Part shown: positions 1 to 37,693 of the stretch, piece by piece | How the letters are laid out: every line of letters starts with the position of its first letter | Position numbering within the stretch: position 1 is the stretch's first letter | Program-made: the position numbers and the translations under genes | DNA from: Taeniopygia guttata | Lineage: Eukaryota > Chordata > Aves > Passeriformes > Estrildidae | NCBI RefSeq assembly: GCF_048771995.1 | Contig: NC_133030.1 | Coordinates: 13,904,001-13,968,000, forward strand | Length of the DNA: 64,000 bases | Reading direction: 5' to 3' | The notes under the pieces: generated by a model | The model's database searches: none | What the model was told of the DNA's origin: nothing | What the model saw: the letters and a program-made list of their open reading frames with translations, nothing else

Positions 1-396
1 GCTCTTTTAAGCAGAGAAATAAGAACTTCATTTTAGACTTGGACATTGCCACTTTTATAAAAGAAATGAGGAGGTTTTATGATCACCTAAAAGTATTAAG
101 TGAGAGTGTTGGATGAGAATGCAGGAGCTCTACAAATCTGTGGATGTTGCTCTTTGACCTTGCAGTCAAAGAACATGGGCACAGAAAAGATCACAGAAGG
201 AGAAACCTTGGGGCCATTGACTTTGCAGGACTGGAGTCACTGCCTTTCCTCTCTGTAAGCTGAAACTTCTTGTCCCAGCCCTGCAGAGTCATCCCAGAGA
301 CAGAGGCTCAGTCTGTGTGTGTGTTGAACTGACTCTGTTGCCTGCACACAGAGCTGCTGGGGATGCTGATGCTCTTGTACCTTTCCTGTTTTACAG

Positions 397-24685
<24,289 letters not shown>

Positions 24686-25346
24686 CTGGCACTGTACTTA
24701 AAAGCTGAAGCAGCCCTGGGCATGCACAGAGGGGCTGTGGTAGGTGGGGCTGCTCTCTGTGTTTTACACACTGGCAGAGACGCTCCAGGGAAGCTCGCCA
24801 GCTCCCTTCTTGGCAGAGTTTGGCTTTCTCAGCTAATATAAATATTTTGGTGATCAGAATTTTGATTCCTTTCCAGATAATACCTTTTGGGTACCAAAGG
24901 ATAACTCACAGGTCCCTGAATTGGAGACTGCCCATGATTTCTGTAACTGAAGGGCGCCAAGCAGAAGTTTGTAGAGCTCTGCCCCGTTGCTTCATCAGCA
25001 TCTCTAAAAGCTAATGAGGACAGACAGGCTAAGTAGTGTGGTTTGGGATGGACCCTGGGCTGCCATTAATGCATGTTACCTCAACAAAGCTGGGTTCATG
25101 TTTGGTCTCACTGAAAGTGAGAACAGGATTGATGACTCTCTTAACATTTGCTACGCAGGAAATTCAGAGCTAAGGCTGACACAGTTTTAATTCAAGCCAG
25201 TGAGGCCAAGAACTGCACAAGGTGCACTTTTTCTCTGAACTACATGTGGCATGAAGCAAAGGGTTGAATATCAGCTTGAATGCTCAGGGTCTGGCTCACC
25301 CAGTGTCTGTGCCAGTGACCTATTGGCTTATGTGGAGTGATACCAG

Positions 25347-25352
25347 AATAAA
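25347..25352 (+). terminator. Candidate proximal poly(A) signal for SCUBE2
   Basis: Canonical AATAAA lies about 660 bases after the stop codon. No strong GT-rich downstream element is obvious, so use is uncertain. Confidence 0.35.
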
Positions 25353-27918
25353 CAGGAATGGAAAACAGGCCCTGACCCACTGGAAATTTCCTTTTTGGGT
25401 TGTCTGCAACTGTTAGAGCAGATCAGATTCTTTCCTAAATCCCAGTAATGTCCCTGTGCATAAGCCTGGGACAGCAAAAGGCATTTTCCAAGTTGGTAAA
25501 ATTCTGCCCTCTGAGCACCTGGAGGTGAACACAGAAGCCCCATTTTAAATGCAGGCTGTGCATAGATGATGCTCTTGGTACAACACCGTTTAAAGCTGAA
25601 TAAGGTTCTTGTATGAACCTCAATTGTCGTATACTGTACCTTTTCTGAGCACCTTGCAATGGCCTTGTGGAGCAGAGAAGAGCTGCTTTCCTGTCTGGCT
25701 GGCAAGAAGGAGAGGTACAATGATTCAGCCAAACCGTGGCCACAGAAGTTGTCTATGGCAAATTGTTCCTCAAGATTCTCAGGCTCTGTGTCCTTCTCCT
25801 CAGGCTGTGTTTCCTATTGGAGACAAGGCTATTCTGAGAGGGCCTGTAGGGAAATCTGTGTTGATCAAAATGTTGTCTCAGTGCTATTCTGTCCACACCT
25901 ACATCTCCTCTGGCCGTACAATCCATTCTCTGAGTAATGTACCTTGAGGACCTCCAGCCTTGAAGGGAGATAGCCACAGTCCCATCCATTTGGAAATGGA
26001 CTTATGACTTCTGTCCTTTGATCACTGGCCATGCCAAGGGGTGCAGTGGACACCAACCTCCCTCTCCGTGCCATCTTAGGAGCAGTACTTATATTTCACA
26101 GGTTTCCAGGACTAATGCTCCCTTTCCCAGGGTGTGGAGTCAGACCTGCTGGGTTTCACTGCATTGGCATGTGGTGTTTAACTGCTGTATGTGAATAACA
26201 CCAGGTCCACAGTGTGATAGCAGAAACCCCCACCAGGAGCTCTGAATTTCCTCCCTGCACTGTTGGGAGCAAATGGGTGCTCCTGACTCAGCCTTGCTGA
26301 GCTACTGTGCCACGTGGCATCTGGGGCAAGGACACATCTTGGCCATGATGTGATGGGCAGGGATGGCTTTGGCCACAGCTGGGCAGCAGAGCCCCTCAGG
26401 ATGGGGCTGAGGGGTGCTCTGCCCCTCTTGCTGCTGGGCTGCTGGGGAGGGGTTACCTCAGCCTGGCCAGAGGTGGGAAATGGTTTGTGCTGCTGCCAGA
26501 AGGGCAGCATTGCCCTGCTGCACTGGGGGATGGCTGTGGCAGGGCAGTGAGTGCCCACTCCTGAGCAGGGCTGCAGCGAGGCACAGGGAGAGCTGGCAGA
26601 GCAGAGAAGGAACACTGCTCCTCCTGTGTTCCTGGCAGCTGTGCTTCATCTCAAACAGGGTCCCTGCTGCTGCCTCCGGGGGAGAGAGAGGACAGGAACA
26701 TCTGGCAGAGGGCATGAAACAGGGTGACTGGGGAAAGGGAACGGCTGAGGAATGCCAAAACAGGAGGAAGGGTGGTAAAAGGCTTTGCTGCAGCCGTGCT
26801 GAAGTGTGCTGTTGTGCAGAGAGCCTGGGAAGGCATTTCCAGATGTTTCCCTTTGGCTGCACAGCCCCTAGCCCCGTGCTGTGGAGGCTTCCCATGCCAG
26901 ATGCTGTGTGCCAGTGAGCCCCAGCGAGCCACCAGCCCCCTCTGTGAAGATGTGGAGCTCTCTGGAGTGGCCAAGGGGCTGCAGTCCTGCCCTGGTGGTG
27001 GCACTGCGGGCAGAGGACCATGGTGTGCCAGCCCCTGGGCCGAGCCCAGCCAAGGGGCTTTGCAGTGGGCTGGGTGCCAGGGGAAAACTCTGTGCTGTGC
27101 TCCCTCCCAGGGAGGCTGCAGCTCTGAGCAGCTCTGCTCTGTGTGCTGAGGGACACACATCAGGGATTGGTTTCAAGCAGGGCTGGAGGAAGCCAAAGTT
27201 GTGAACCATCCCAATGTTTCTGATGGGTGAAGCCGGGCTGTGTTGCTCTGTGCAGCAGTTACTGCTCCGTGCCCTGGGTTTGTCACGCTGTACCTCCTCT
27301 CCCAGCCCTGTGTGCCAGCTCTGCACAGCTGCCTGGGAGCCACAGGGATCTCAGCTCGGCTTCTGCCCCACCAGCACAGGCCATTTCCATTGCTGGGAGG
27401 AGAGGAGAGTGCACGGCCTGAGGCTGAGGAGAAACCTGCCCTTTCTCAGAGAAGAATCCTCAATGTTCCACAGCCCTGATCGTTTCCTACTGAAATAGCA
27501 AATGACTCAGAAGCACTTCTGTTACCCTTGATCTGACATTATGGATCAAAATTTCCCCTTTTACTGTCATTCCTGTGTGTGCAGTACAAAGTGAAGAGGG
27601 AATTTTTGCTACCTTGACTGCTGGGAGAAGTGATAACTTGCAGAATGTTGTAAACACTTGGCATTGTATCTTCATAGTGATGGTAGTGGCTCTGTAGAAA
27701 TTTCAATTTCTACTTTCTGTGTGGTTGTAGACTGATGATGTGTTTTGGCAACAAATGACTCAAAAGTGTTTAACCTTATAAAACAAGATCTAATTTTTGG
27801 AATAATGACTAGTGCTAACTGGATGACTCAATGTCACCTATGTGAGATAAATATAAGGATCTTTTTGATGATTGTAAATTAATGTAAAATGTTTCAGATT
27901 GTTACTCTCAATAAGAGA

Positions 27919-27924
27919 AATAAA
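27919..27924 (+). terminator. Candidate distal poly(A) signal for SCUBE2
   Basis: Canonical AATAAA lies in an AT-rich stretch with T-rich sequence shortly downstream, about 3.2 kb after the stop. The preceding AT-rich sequence looks like a 3' UTR end. Confidence 0.5.
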
Positions 27925-27930
27925 CCAGTG

Positions 27931-30900
27931 AACTTTTAGCTGCATGAAGCTCTTGGGTAATATTTTTAGTTATCTTTCTGTGCTAAATAATAGTTTTGAC
28001 AAATTTAATGGTTGTTTAACAAGTTATTGCACATCAGATGCACTTTAGCCTTGCAACATCTGCTTACTACAGCATTTTGTTTCATGTAAGACATTACTAA
28101 CCTAAATCTATACACATAAAGACACAATCTCTCATGTATTTAATGGTACACATAATTCTGGCAAGTAAAATACCAGAATTATCTTGGTGTTAATTCTAAA
28201 AAATATTCTAAAAATGTCTCCTATATTATGAGCTGGAGTCAGTTAGTCTGCTGTAACAAACTGTGTGAAGACAGCATAAACAACTTAAAGTAACTCCAAA
28301 GTGTTTTATTACTTCGTAGATTCATCTGATCATTTTTCCTACGAAACAAAACCAAAAAACCCACACAAACAAAAAAAACCCCAACGCCAAACCGCAAGGT
28401 TTAAAATGAAAAATAATTAAAAAAACCCCAAACCAAGGAAAACAAGGTGAAAGCCTGTGTTAAGACACAAGTTCTCAGAATGTTTTTAAGATTATGCCAC
28501 AGTGTCATTAAATTCACTGGCTTAATTTTTAGAATTGAAAAGCAGAGTTACGTCATAGGAAATTGAAAATAAGTAAATCTATAATAATTTCAACACTGTT
28601 TTTCTCTTTGCTTTCTTTTTTTTTTTTTACTATTATGTTGAGATTATTAGGTTTAGTCAGTCTATCAAACTTTTATAAAAGTAATCCCAATATCTTCTCC
28701 TTAATTTATTCAACTGCCTGTTTGACCCTTAGCTTCCTTTGATCACAGTGACAAGAACTGATTTGTATTTCACTGAACATGTCCACCCAGGCTCATTTGG
28801 TGTGGTTTTGGAAGACACAACTGTGTCATTCAGCTGTTTGCTGTGGAAAGGTGATGCTGGTTTATGTGGCAAAGAGTGAATTACATACAGGAGTGTAGAG
28901 GTCCTGGAAGAGTATGGTGGCTACAGGCTGATCACAGCCGAAAAGTCTGTTATTCTAATAGTCTCCCTGGTTCTGTGAATGCTGCCAGGGCTGGACACGA
29001 GTGCTCAGATACCCCCTGGAACAGAGAATGTCAATATGAACTATCCTGGGAAATCCTGAAATACTGACTGGGACCTTGTGGTGGTCACATAACAGAAATA
29101 ATTAATAGGGGAATTTGGAGAACCAGACTTGAAGCTTATTTAAATCCAAGGAACCAGAGGAAGTCTGGTGTGGGTAAGCAGGAAAGACCAGCATTATGAT
29201 AATCCTTTGTAACAGAATGCTGCAAGGTAGTGGTCCACAAATATTTCTGAATTAAGCAAGCTTAAATGCAAATGCTTTTCCTCTCATGCGTGTAAATGTG
29301 GACTGCAAAACCTGTCACAACAAAAATGTCAACTCTCTTCCACCCCTCCTTTGGATGCTGCTCCACCCAAACTGTGCCTGTGCAAGGCTGCTGCTGGAGG
29401 AGACAAACAAGTGCTTTCTAAAGAACTTGAGACAAATTCAGGTTTGTTTCTGGGGATCCCTGGAGCAAACCCACACCTCTTGCTGCTGCCTGTTTATTTT
29501 GAACAAATCTTTTGCTCAAAGGCAGATTTTCACTCTCCCTTGTGGAAGTCTGCTTTGGAGCACCCAGGACCAGTGATGCAAATAGAGCACCTGTGGGTAC
29601 AACAGGAGTTGGAGAACTCAAGGGACACATTCCACTCAGTAGGTAAGTTCATCTAATTTTTCTTCAAATCAGAGCAAATTATGTATGACATTGTCATGCT
29701 GTTCTTTAAACTACATATTAAATCACTTCAGGTGTTAAAAAAAGAAGTATCCTTCTCTGTTTAAATATGTGTGTGTTTCCACAGCTGTTTCTCTGATTAA
29801 GCACATTTTGAAGAGTAAGTTTTTTGAATTCCATGAAGCAGAGCTTTTTAGTACACAGTGAGAAAAAAAAAAAAGGTAAGAAAAGAAGACCTTGAAATCT
29901 TTTTTTAATATTGGAGATGTGTATAAACACAGAATTCATAAAGGAAACTCCCTCACAGTATCTAGATGGTAAACTTGATCAGATGCTACTGAAGCCCTCT
30001 TTTTTTTTTTCCACTGGGAAATTTATTCAATAGGCAATGTAGACTTACAAATCATATGCCATGAAATCTCAGTTTTGTGATGATTCTGGGGATCAGGAAA
30101 TCAAGGGATCATAGTTTTAAGGAGAGAAAAAGTTACTTTGGAAGCTGAAATATTCTGAAGTAGTCACGTGAGGTGCAATTTGTGGTTTAGTAGTTCTTAG
30201 TTCAGGTGTTGCCTGTTATTCACACTACAAACAGCCATGAAACACTTCTGTGCTGGAAAAGTTTGTGCCTGACTAGAGGAAGCCTCATCCTCTGTGCCTC
30301 AGTCAAATATAAGAGTGAATTTACAGCAATTCACCTGTTGTAAAATGCCAGCTCTCCTGGCTCCTGGAAGTGCTGCCCAGAGTAAAACCCAGCCACAGAA
30401 AGCAGCTTAGGCCAAAGGAGGGGATTGTGATTTTTGTGAGGTTTAAAGTGGAAATTGAGGAAGCATTCCAGAAAAGTGGGAGTTCAGGATCTCTGTGTCC
30501 AGTGCATGAGCCTGTATGTGACACAGCTCTGCTCCTGGATTTTGGGTGGCCCCAGTTTGCTGTTACTAGTGTAGTGCTGGTGTGAGGGGCTGTGTGGAAA
30601 AGCTGAGACCAGTTATTAAAAACAGGACGACAGAAAGTGCTCAGGGGGCCTGTCTGGCTTACATAGCACAGCAATTGTGCCCTGGCTCCCGTAGGTGCTA
30701 ATTCTCTCAGCAAACTTACAAAAATAAAACCCTGAAAAGGCTCATCCACGCTGAGAACAGCAACTTCATTCAGAGGGAGAAGGAAGCTGAGCTCTAGGAA
30801 CTGAATGCTCAACACTGCAGGCATTGCTGCCTTGCCCAGGGCTGTCCAGAAAGCCCTGCAGGCAGTGCCTGTGGTGTGAGAGGGATGCAGCAGTGCTGGA

Positions 30901-33900
30901 ATCAACACATCACACATGCCTGTCCCAGGACACAAGTCCAACGTGACCTTTTGATCTTGGAGTGGATAAAAAAGGCTCATCTACCCCAGCAGGATGGCTC
31001 CTCATGCAGGACTGGAGAAGTCGAATCTGATGAAGAAGGCAGCCTGGCTTAGGGATGCTCTGGAAACTTGCTCTGGTATAACTTCATGTGAGAGGCTGGA
31101 GGCTCATCCCTCCCTCAGGCACCTCTCAGGGTCCCTTCTTGCCCGGGATATCGGGAAGGAGCTCAGATAAGGAGGCTTCTGAGGTTTTGGGGAGCTGAGG
31201 CAGGGAGGCTGTGCGGGTCTGTGTGGAGCTGCCTGTGGTGCTGTGCCCGGGTACCACCCGCAGGGATTCCCACGAGAGGGCAGCAGGTGGCCCTGGCAAG
31301 GACAGATCCTGCTGAAATCCCTGCTGGAAAACAGCAGGGGAGGTTTGTGCAGCAGGAGCCCTGAAGCAGAGTTGGCTGAAATGAAACTGGGGCTTCGGCA
31401 CCTCGGCAGCTCTTGGGCCTCACCACTGCCTCTGATCAGTTGTTCTGGAGGGGATGGAGTGGTTAGTAAATGACTTTGTATTTTGAGCTAATCTGTTTTT
31501 ACAAAATGCAAATATGGGGCCTCGAAGGACCCGTGCTGCTGGGCCAGGTATTGCTGCCACTTCAGGCTGCAGCGAGAGGAGACCTTCTGAACTGAGTTCT
31601 GACCACTGGTCAAGGCTGTTCCTCTGTCTCTCCCAAATTACTGGTGAGGAAATGTGTGGGTTGAAAGTTGTTGATTTCCAGGCAGAATAAACCTCAAAGG
31701 AAGGTGGAGGAAATGGGCCATGAATGTGTGACTTCAGGTGCTGTTATTTGCTTTGAGAACAGTGAGCCATTCTGGCACTCTGCCCCGTGACTCGCTTCTT
31801 ACAGTTGTCAATAATGGACTTTGAACATTTGTCTTTGAAAATTGTGTGTGGAGTAGTCAGCTACTGATTCCCTACATCGTTTGGTTGCTCAGCTTGATCA
31901 CAGTTTGCTGGACAGATGATCCTGCAGTAAATGATACCCAAGGTACACCTCCAAGTGCTGTGTGCCTCTCATTCCTGCCCACAGTGCCAATGCTCCTGCT
32001 CTCCTGGGGCAGCCGCCCTCCTTTGGGGGCACAGTGTGAGCTCCAGTGTCCCTCAGTTGCCTAGACTAGAAGGTGGAGGCATTTAACCAAATCACAACAT
32101 GGCAAACACAACCTCTGTGTTAGGAGAGCTCGGCTGATGATTTTGTAGGTGAGCAAATATTAGCCCTGAGGATCCAGTAACATTTCTGACTAACTCTTAC
32201 CCGGCAGGAGCTGCTGCAGCTCTGCAGGGGCTGTGGCAGGAGGGTACAACGGGAGCTCACTTATGCTTGAGAGCCCGGGAGTCTTGACTTCATAAAATAA
32301 ACATAAGGGCTCCACAGAGGTGAGACATCCTGTGTTTGACTAACACTGTGGTGACCCTCCCTCTAATGCTGATGTAAATAATATTTTTATCTGAAATGGA
32401 TACTGCAAATATCTTGGGTTCAGATTTGGATTTATCTCAAAGTTCCAAAAGAAAGGAATTTTGATGCATTCGATGAACTTAGGATTTGAATGTTTTAAAT
32501 TCCAAAATTTATGTATCTTTAACTTATAGCACTCAAACCCTGAGTTCATTAAATATTAGTATGTTGTGAAACCAGATCAATTTCAGACTTGATATACAAA
32601 ACAAGCTACCCCCTTCTCTTCTCCTCTGAAGGAAAGGTGCAAAGCTATCCTAGACCCAAGCTCCATAAGAAGGTGGAAATATTTGTCAAATGAAATCCCT
32701 CTATGAATACTCCTTTAACTGGTAGTGGCAGAAAAAGTTCACAGTCAGTCTTTTAAAGAGCATAGTAAGAATGTTGTTCCTTGGTGAATCCCACGTTGGC
32801 ATGAGTTGAAATAAGCACCTGTTCTTGGGGATTTTGCAAAATAGCTGGGAAATTCCAGTTTTGTGCAGCTCCCTTGCTTACTGCATCACTGGAGTTTGTT
32901 ATTTTTGTCACAATCACCTGGTAAACTGGGTAAGCCATAGAGGAACTCTTCAAAAAGCAGCTCTGTTTCAGAGCTGACCTGAATTCATCCTGTTCCAGAG
33001 ACAGAGTGATCTTTTTTTTTTTTTTTTTTTTTTTTGCAAGGTTTTAAATTATGTTCTGAGATTTGTCTTCTCCATGAAGTAAATTCCACAGAGTTTGCTT
33101 GAGGAGTTCCCCCTCCCTCTCCCCAAGCACTGCTGTTTAGGAATCATACCACTCCAAAGCATCTGGAACAAGAAATGCCTCTGCAGCAGATTTACACTTG
33201 GCCAGAGGGAAGTTCTCTGGCTAGAAAGCCAGAAAAAGCAGAAGGCTTTTAAAGAGTTTGCATAACTCTTTTCAGGACTAAGAGTTCCCCTCTGTGGAAG
33301 GGAGCTTTCAGATACCTGTGCCAGCCCTAAACTTGTCACCCAAAGACAGGGGATGGAGAAGACCCTTTCTGCTGTATAAGCTGCCAGATTTTGCTGATCT
33401 TGCTCCTGCTCAGCCTGCCTGGGTTTGCTGTCATTCCCAACTCAGTTTCAGCAGTTGCTTCAGTCCTGTCCATGTGTGGGGAGGGCAGAGCACTGAGGCT
33501 GTGGCCTCACATGCTCTACAGCTTCCATCTTTTATCCTAGAGCCAGTGTGCATTTCACACTGATGAAGACATGGGGTTATGGAAAAGAAAAACTTGGATA
33601 TAAGCACCTGGGCTAACAGGATCCCAGTGGAAAATGATTGTGGCATGTTCTCCTGGTCCATCGTGGGCACCTGCTCATGGCACCAGTTGTTTCTGAGAAT
33701 ATTTTATTGGTTAGAGAAGAAAGTAAAAGGGATAAAATGATAACCAGTGTTCCATGTTTGCAGCAGTCAAGGGGTAGTTATTTAAAACTTCTTGCTGCCA
33801 AGTTAGGACTGGGTTAGGGAACTACTTCCATGAATGCAGCTAGGCAGGGATATCATTGTGAGCACCAAGCATCCTCACTGTGTCTCCACTAATGCACAAG

Positions 33901-36300
33901 GTGTTGACTCAAGGAAAAATTTGGCCAGCTGCCTTATGATTGATTAGCCACACAGATGTAAAAGCAAACACAGATATCCCAATGTATACCTATTGCACAT
34001 GCTTTTGTGTGCATACTGATATTTTATGCACTAAAGAGTGATTTTTCACCATGCTGGGAGGGAGAAATTTTGTAATTTGTATTCACAAAAGCATTTAAGC
34101 AGGTGCTTAAGTGAGTTGGTGAATAGAAATGGATTGTTGCACTGGAGTATTTAGACCAAGACTGGATTCCTTTGTATCCAGAAATCACTGGCTGCTAGCA
34201 TGGCTGGGCTTTGTCCTGAGTGCTGCGCACAGCCTTTGTCCCTTAGGCAGAAGAAAGGGCAAAAATTACTAATGGGACAAGGAAAATATAGGTGAAAACA
34301 ATGGCACGTCTCTGCTGGAGGAAACTGGGTGTTCCAGCGGCTGTTTCTCCATGTCTCTCGTTAGGTGGCATTAGTGCAGTGGCTAATGACAGCGAAAGCA
34401 TCCTGCAGCTCCCCGGATGGGGGCAGCCCATAATCCCTTTGTTAGGGACAGCTGGGAACGATTTCAAGAAGAAAACAGGAGCAGGATCTGCCAGGGGGGT
34501 GGTTGCTGTTCAGATGGTTGGGTACCACCTCTGGTTTTTGCACCTTGCTGTCAAGCTCTGCTCTGTCCAGATGCTCGGAGCCGGGTCTGGGAGAGGCACT
34601 GACTGCAGCAATCCCACAGCAGCGTTCGTGGCTCTAGGATGAGCCGGGAAATCCCAGCCCCATTGCTTGATCCCACCTGTGACCTCCTTCACTGCAGAGC
34701 CCAGGGTGAGCCTCCTGTGTCTCCCTGCCCTCTCCCACCCCTCAGAGCCAGGATCTCAGCCCACCAGCCCTGCTTTTCCAGAGCAACAGGCTCCTGGTTA
34801 TTTTTTAGCTGCCATAGAACCTGATGGGAAGAAGAGCAGCGCCCTCTTCCTCCTGGCTCTCAGAGCTCAAAAATCCCGAGCAGCAGAGGCATTCCTGCGT
34901 GTCCTGCCTTGCTCCGCCTTGGTCTCCAGATGTCAGGCTTCTGGAAAGGTAGAAAGGAATGAGAAAACGGTGTTTGTGTAGGGTGAAGTGACTCGCCCTG
35001 GTTTAGCCTTAACAAGATCCCTCCTATATATTTAATGACCTGAATGTAAAATTTATGGCTTGGAATGCCCCAGCAGCAGAGGAAGCCTTCAGCACACAAG
35101 GTGCCTTTTGCAGGGCAGGAGAAGTGAAATCCCCCGAGGTCTGGGAAGTCTGAGTGATGTAGTTATGGCTGGCACTTTGAATATATGTGTAGACTACTTC
35201 AAAATAAATATTTGCAGTTCAACTCTAACATACATCTGGGAGGATGAGAGCTAGTATGTATTAATGTTTCTTCAAATTAATAATTTTGAAAACTTTACAC
35301 TGAAATAATTTTGCTGTTGCACATAATAAACAGAGGTTGGTGTGGGTGCATACTGGGGAGAAAATCACCTGCCCTCTATGCACACCATTTCCTCCTGCTT
35401 TGAAGACAACCAGCCCTTTGCACTTTTCAGCCTCTTTAAAGAAGGGAAAATAAAGGTAAGGGAGCTCTTGCAAGATTTGCCATTTTAATCTCTTGTTTCG
35501 ACATGTGCAGCTTTTGTGTTGCTGAAACTCTCATTCACCTGTTGCCTCTGTGTATGAAGAGAACCAGACAGATAAATTCACTTCAGTCTCCTGGGGGAAG
35601 CTGTTCAATGTCTGATTCCTCTCCCAGTGTCATCTGTGCCTCTGCTTTGTGCTTGATGCCACCAGCTCAGGCATGGCACAGAACACAAACAGGGGAAGGA
35701 GGCTGGAGTTGCACCCAGGATAAGCATGGAGAGATGCCCTGGGAATAGTTGTGTCCATGGAAAGCCTGTGATGGGGCCCAGATCCCAGCCCAGGAGGTCC
35801 TCTCCTTTGGTCAGCACTGGAAACACAGAAGGTGAGTGTGGAGCTACTGGACAAAATGTGCTACATTTCTCAGGAACCTCAACCTGACTTTGTATGTTAG
35901 AGGATTTCTCCAGCTCTATCCACAGCCTTTGTCTAGCTACAAATGATAAGTAGCTCAGTAAATCCTTCTGGATTTTTGTATCCAATGTTTTTAGAAAAGA
36001 TTGGTTTGTAGCCTCCAAACGATTCTAGTTATTTTCCTGATTATGCTAGAACTGACCCTTACTAATGCAGTGATGGACAGAAAGCTTATTTTAATACATC
36101 AGTTATTGTGATTTCATTTTCTTAAGCTCTTCATAGTCTTTTCTCTGGAAATGGATTCTCTAAATTTTTCTCTTCATGCTGAGTAAATTATTCCTTTCAG
36201 ACCTACTGCCTGCTTCTGTTTCTATTATACCACTCTGTCCTGTCTTCAGAGTTTTCTGGGACATCTCTGCGTTTTTTCAGGATATGGCAACTACTAACAA
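27931..36300. other. Intergenic DNA between SCUBE2 and NRIP3
   Basis: No exon, RNA gene or transposon copy was recognised. It contains A/C-rich simple stretches near 28.34-28.45 kb and a 24-base T run at 33012-33035. Several chance open frames occur (for example a 219-codon frame on the minus strand at 30321-30980) without any recognisable domain. Confidence 0.6.
33012..33035. repeat. Homopolymer run of T
   Basis: Twenty-four consecutive T bases in intergenic DNA. It may mark the reverse-complement A-tail of an old retroposed copy, but no such copy is recognisable beside it. Confidence 0.9.
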
Positions 36301-36339
36301 ATCACTTCTTTTTAGGGAAAGATGAGAAATCACAGAAAA

Positions 36340-36850
36340 GGAGGGAAGCAAAAAAAAAAAAAGGGCCGACCCACTTTCTTCGTTGCCTGCTGCTGCTTTC
36401 CTCTTCGCCGGGAGAGGCAATGGGATGGGGGTGTGAATGAAGCTCTGATTAAACTGCAGGCGTGACTGGGGACCGAGCCAGTATAAAGCGGCTGAAAATA
36501 GGGATATAACCACCACAGGTAAAGCAGACTGCGTTCCAAAGGCAGGGCTGCTGTGGCACTGTCTGCCCTGCAGGGTGGCTGATAAGCTTATCAAAGTTGC
36601 GCATCCTCTCCCCTCCCTGCAAGGGCACCCGCGCTGCCTTCCCTGTCCCCAGCTGCCCAAAGGAGGCACCGTGTCCCTCTGTTCGCTCTTTGCAGTGGGT
36701 TTGGCCAGCGAGGACTTTGCTGGGCCGGCAGAAAAGCTCTGGGGAACATGCCCCGGGCACGGACAGAGCCCGTTCCAAGCCAGGCTCCGCCGGCCCGCAG
36801 CCGGTGCCTGCCCATGCCGGCACTCGGCTTTGCACAGCCAGCCTGTCCTG
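36340..36850. promoter_or_regulatory. GC-rich, CpG-containing intergenic patch
   Basis: This patch has more CpG than its surroundings (for example gccggcccgcagccgg near 36.79 kb) and a TATA-like tataaag at 36482. It lies 3.5 kb upstream of the NRIP3 first exon. It may be a distal promoter or enhancer, but that is inference from base composition alone. Confidence 0.3.
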
Positions 36851-37002
36851 GAGGGCACGGCCACACCCAGGCTGGAGGGGTTTTCTCCATCACAGCCCTG
36901 TGAAGCCTCTTTTTGACACTGGAATTGATTACATATGGAGGTGAGGAGGAATATTCTGTGCTGGTCTGGAGGCAGGAAAGAGCAAGACTGTCAAAGACCA
37001 CC

Positions 37003-37693
37003 CTAGGTCGGGGGTGGCTCCGTGTGGTGGAAAAGTCTCTCCTCCAACCCGTGCTTCCAAAGAAAGGCTCAGCAGTCTCTTGTTGTTCGGTCTCATGGTT
37101 GTTTATTGCAAGTTATCTAAAAAAATTTCTTCTCGAGCTGCTGTGGTTTGCTCAGCAGCTCAGGCAGAGGCACACACACACCCTGACATCCTCTCTGACT
37201 CCCGACTGCTTCTTCTCTCCCCCCGCCCAGGGCTGCTGCTATCTTTTATATGGTACATTACATGTTACATGTTTATAGTTTTTCCCCAATGCCTACTACC
37301 TATATTAAATGGTGCTTTTCTACTCTAAATCAATCTGTGAGTGCCAACATTACCAAAAACATGGAGGTAAGGAAGAAGAAAGAGGGATGACAGGATAGGC
37401 TCAGATCCCTCCATCTTAAAACTTCTGACCCCCCATGTACAAAAGAGAAACCCCCCTGTACAGGTGTTAAAACCCCCCTGTACGGCACTCAAAAATTCTT
37501 CCCTCTACTTTGTGACTACTTCTACTCTAATATCTAAGCTTTTGTGACTTCTTGTTCTTGCAAGGTTGGTAAATCATTCCATGGCTTAAATCCAAAATCA
37601 CAGCTGTTTCCAGCTCCCTGCCAGGGTCTCAAATGCTTCTGATCTGGACTCAGAACATCCAAAAATGTCTGAGGGACATTTTGAGTTCCCACA
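37003..37693 (-). mobile_element. Solo endogenous retrovirus LTR, copy 1 (minus orientation)
   Basis: Read on the minus strand this has LTR order: a TGT start at 37693, a long U3, a TATA box (complement of ttttatat near 37245), an R region, AATAAA (complement at 37102-37107) and a short U5. No gag, pol or env lies beside it, so it is a solo LTR, the usual product of recombination between two ends. A close copy lies at 42303-42970. Family unassigned; avian ERV. It looks fairly young because the two copies are so alike. Confidence 0.8.

Larger units (their letters stand above)
24686..27930 (+). other. Putative SCUBE2 3' UTR
   Basis: There is no coding signal after the SCUBE2 stop. AATAAA signals occur at 25347-25352 and 27919-27924, and the second is followed by T/G-rich sequence. 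The stretch from about 26.2 to 27.4 kb is GC-rich and carries long chance open frames on both strands with no recognisable protein. Which signal is used cannot be told from sequence. Confidence 0.5.

Noticed and set aside
26458-27156. A 232-codon open frame on the minus strand (and overlapping plus-strand frames) after SCUBE2
   Set aside because: It lies in a GC-rich part of the putative 3' UTR where stops are rare in all frames. No family resemblance was found.
30321-30980. A 219-codon open frame on the minus strand in intergenic DNA
   Set aside because: It has no recognisable domain, no splice context and low-complexity drift in composition. It is most likely a chance frame.
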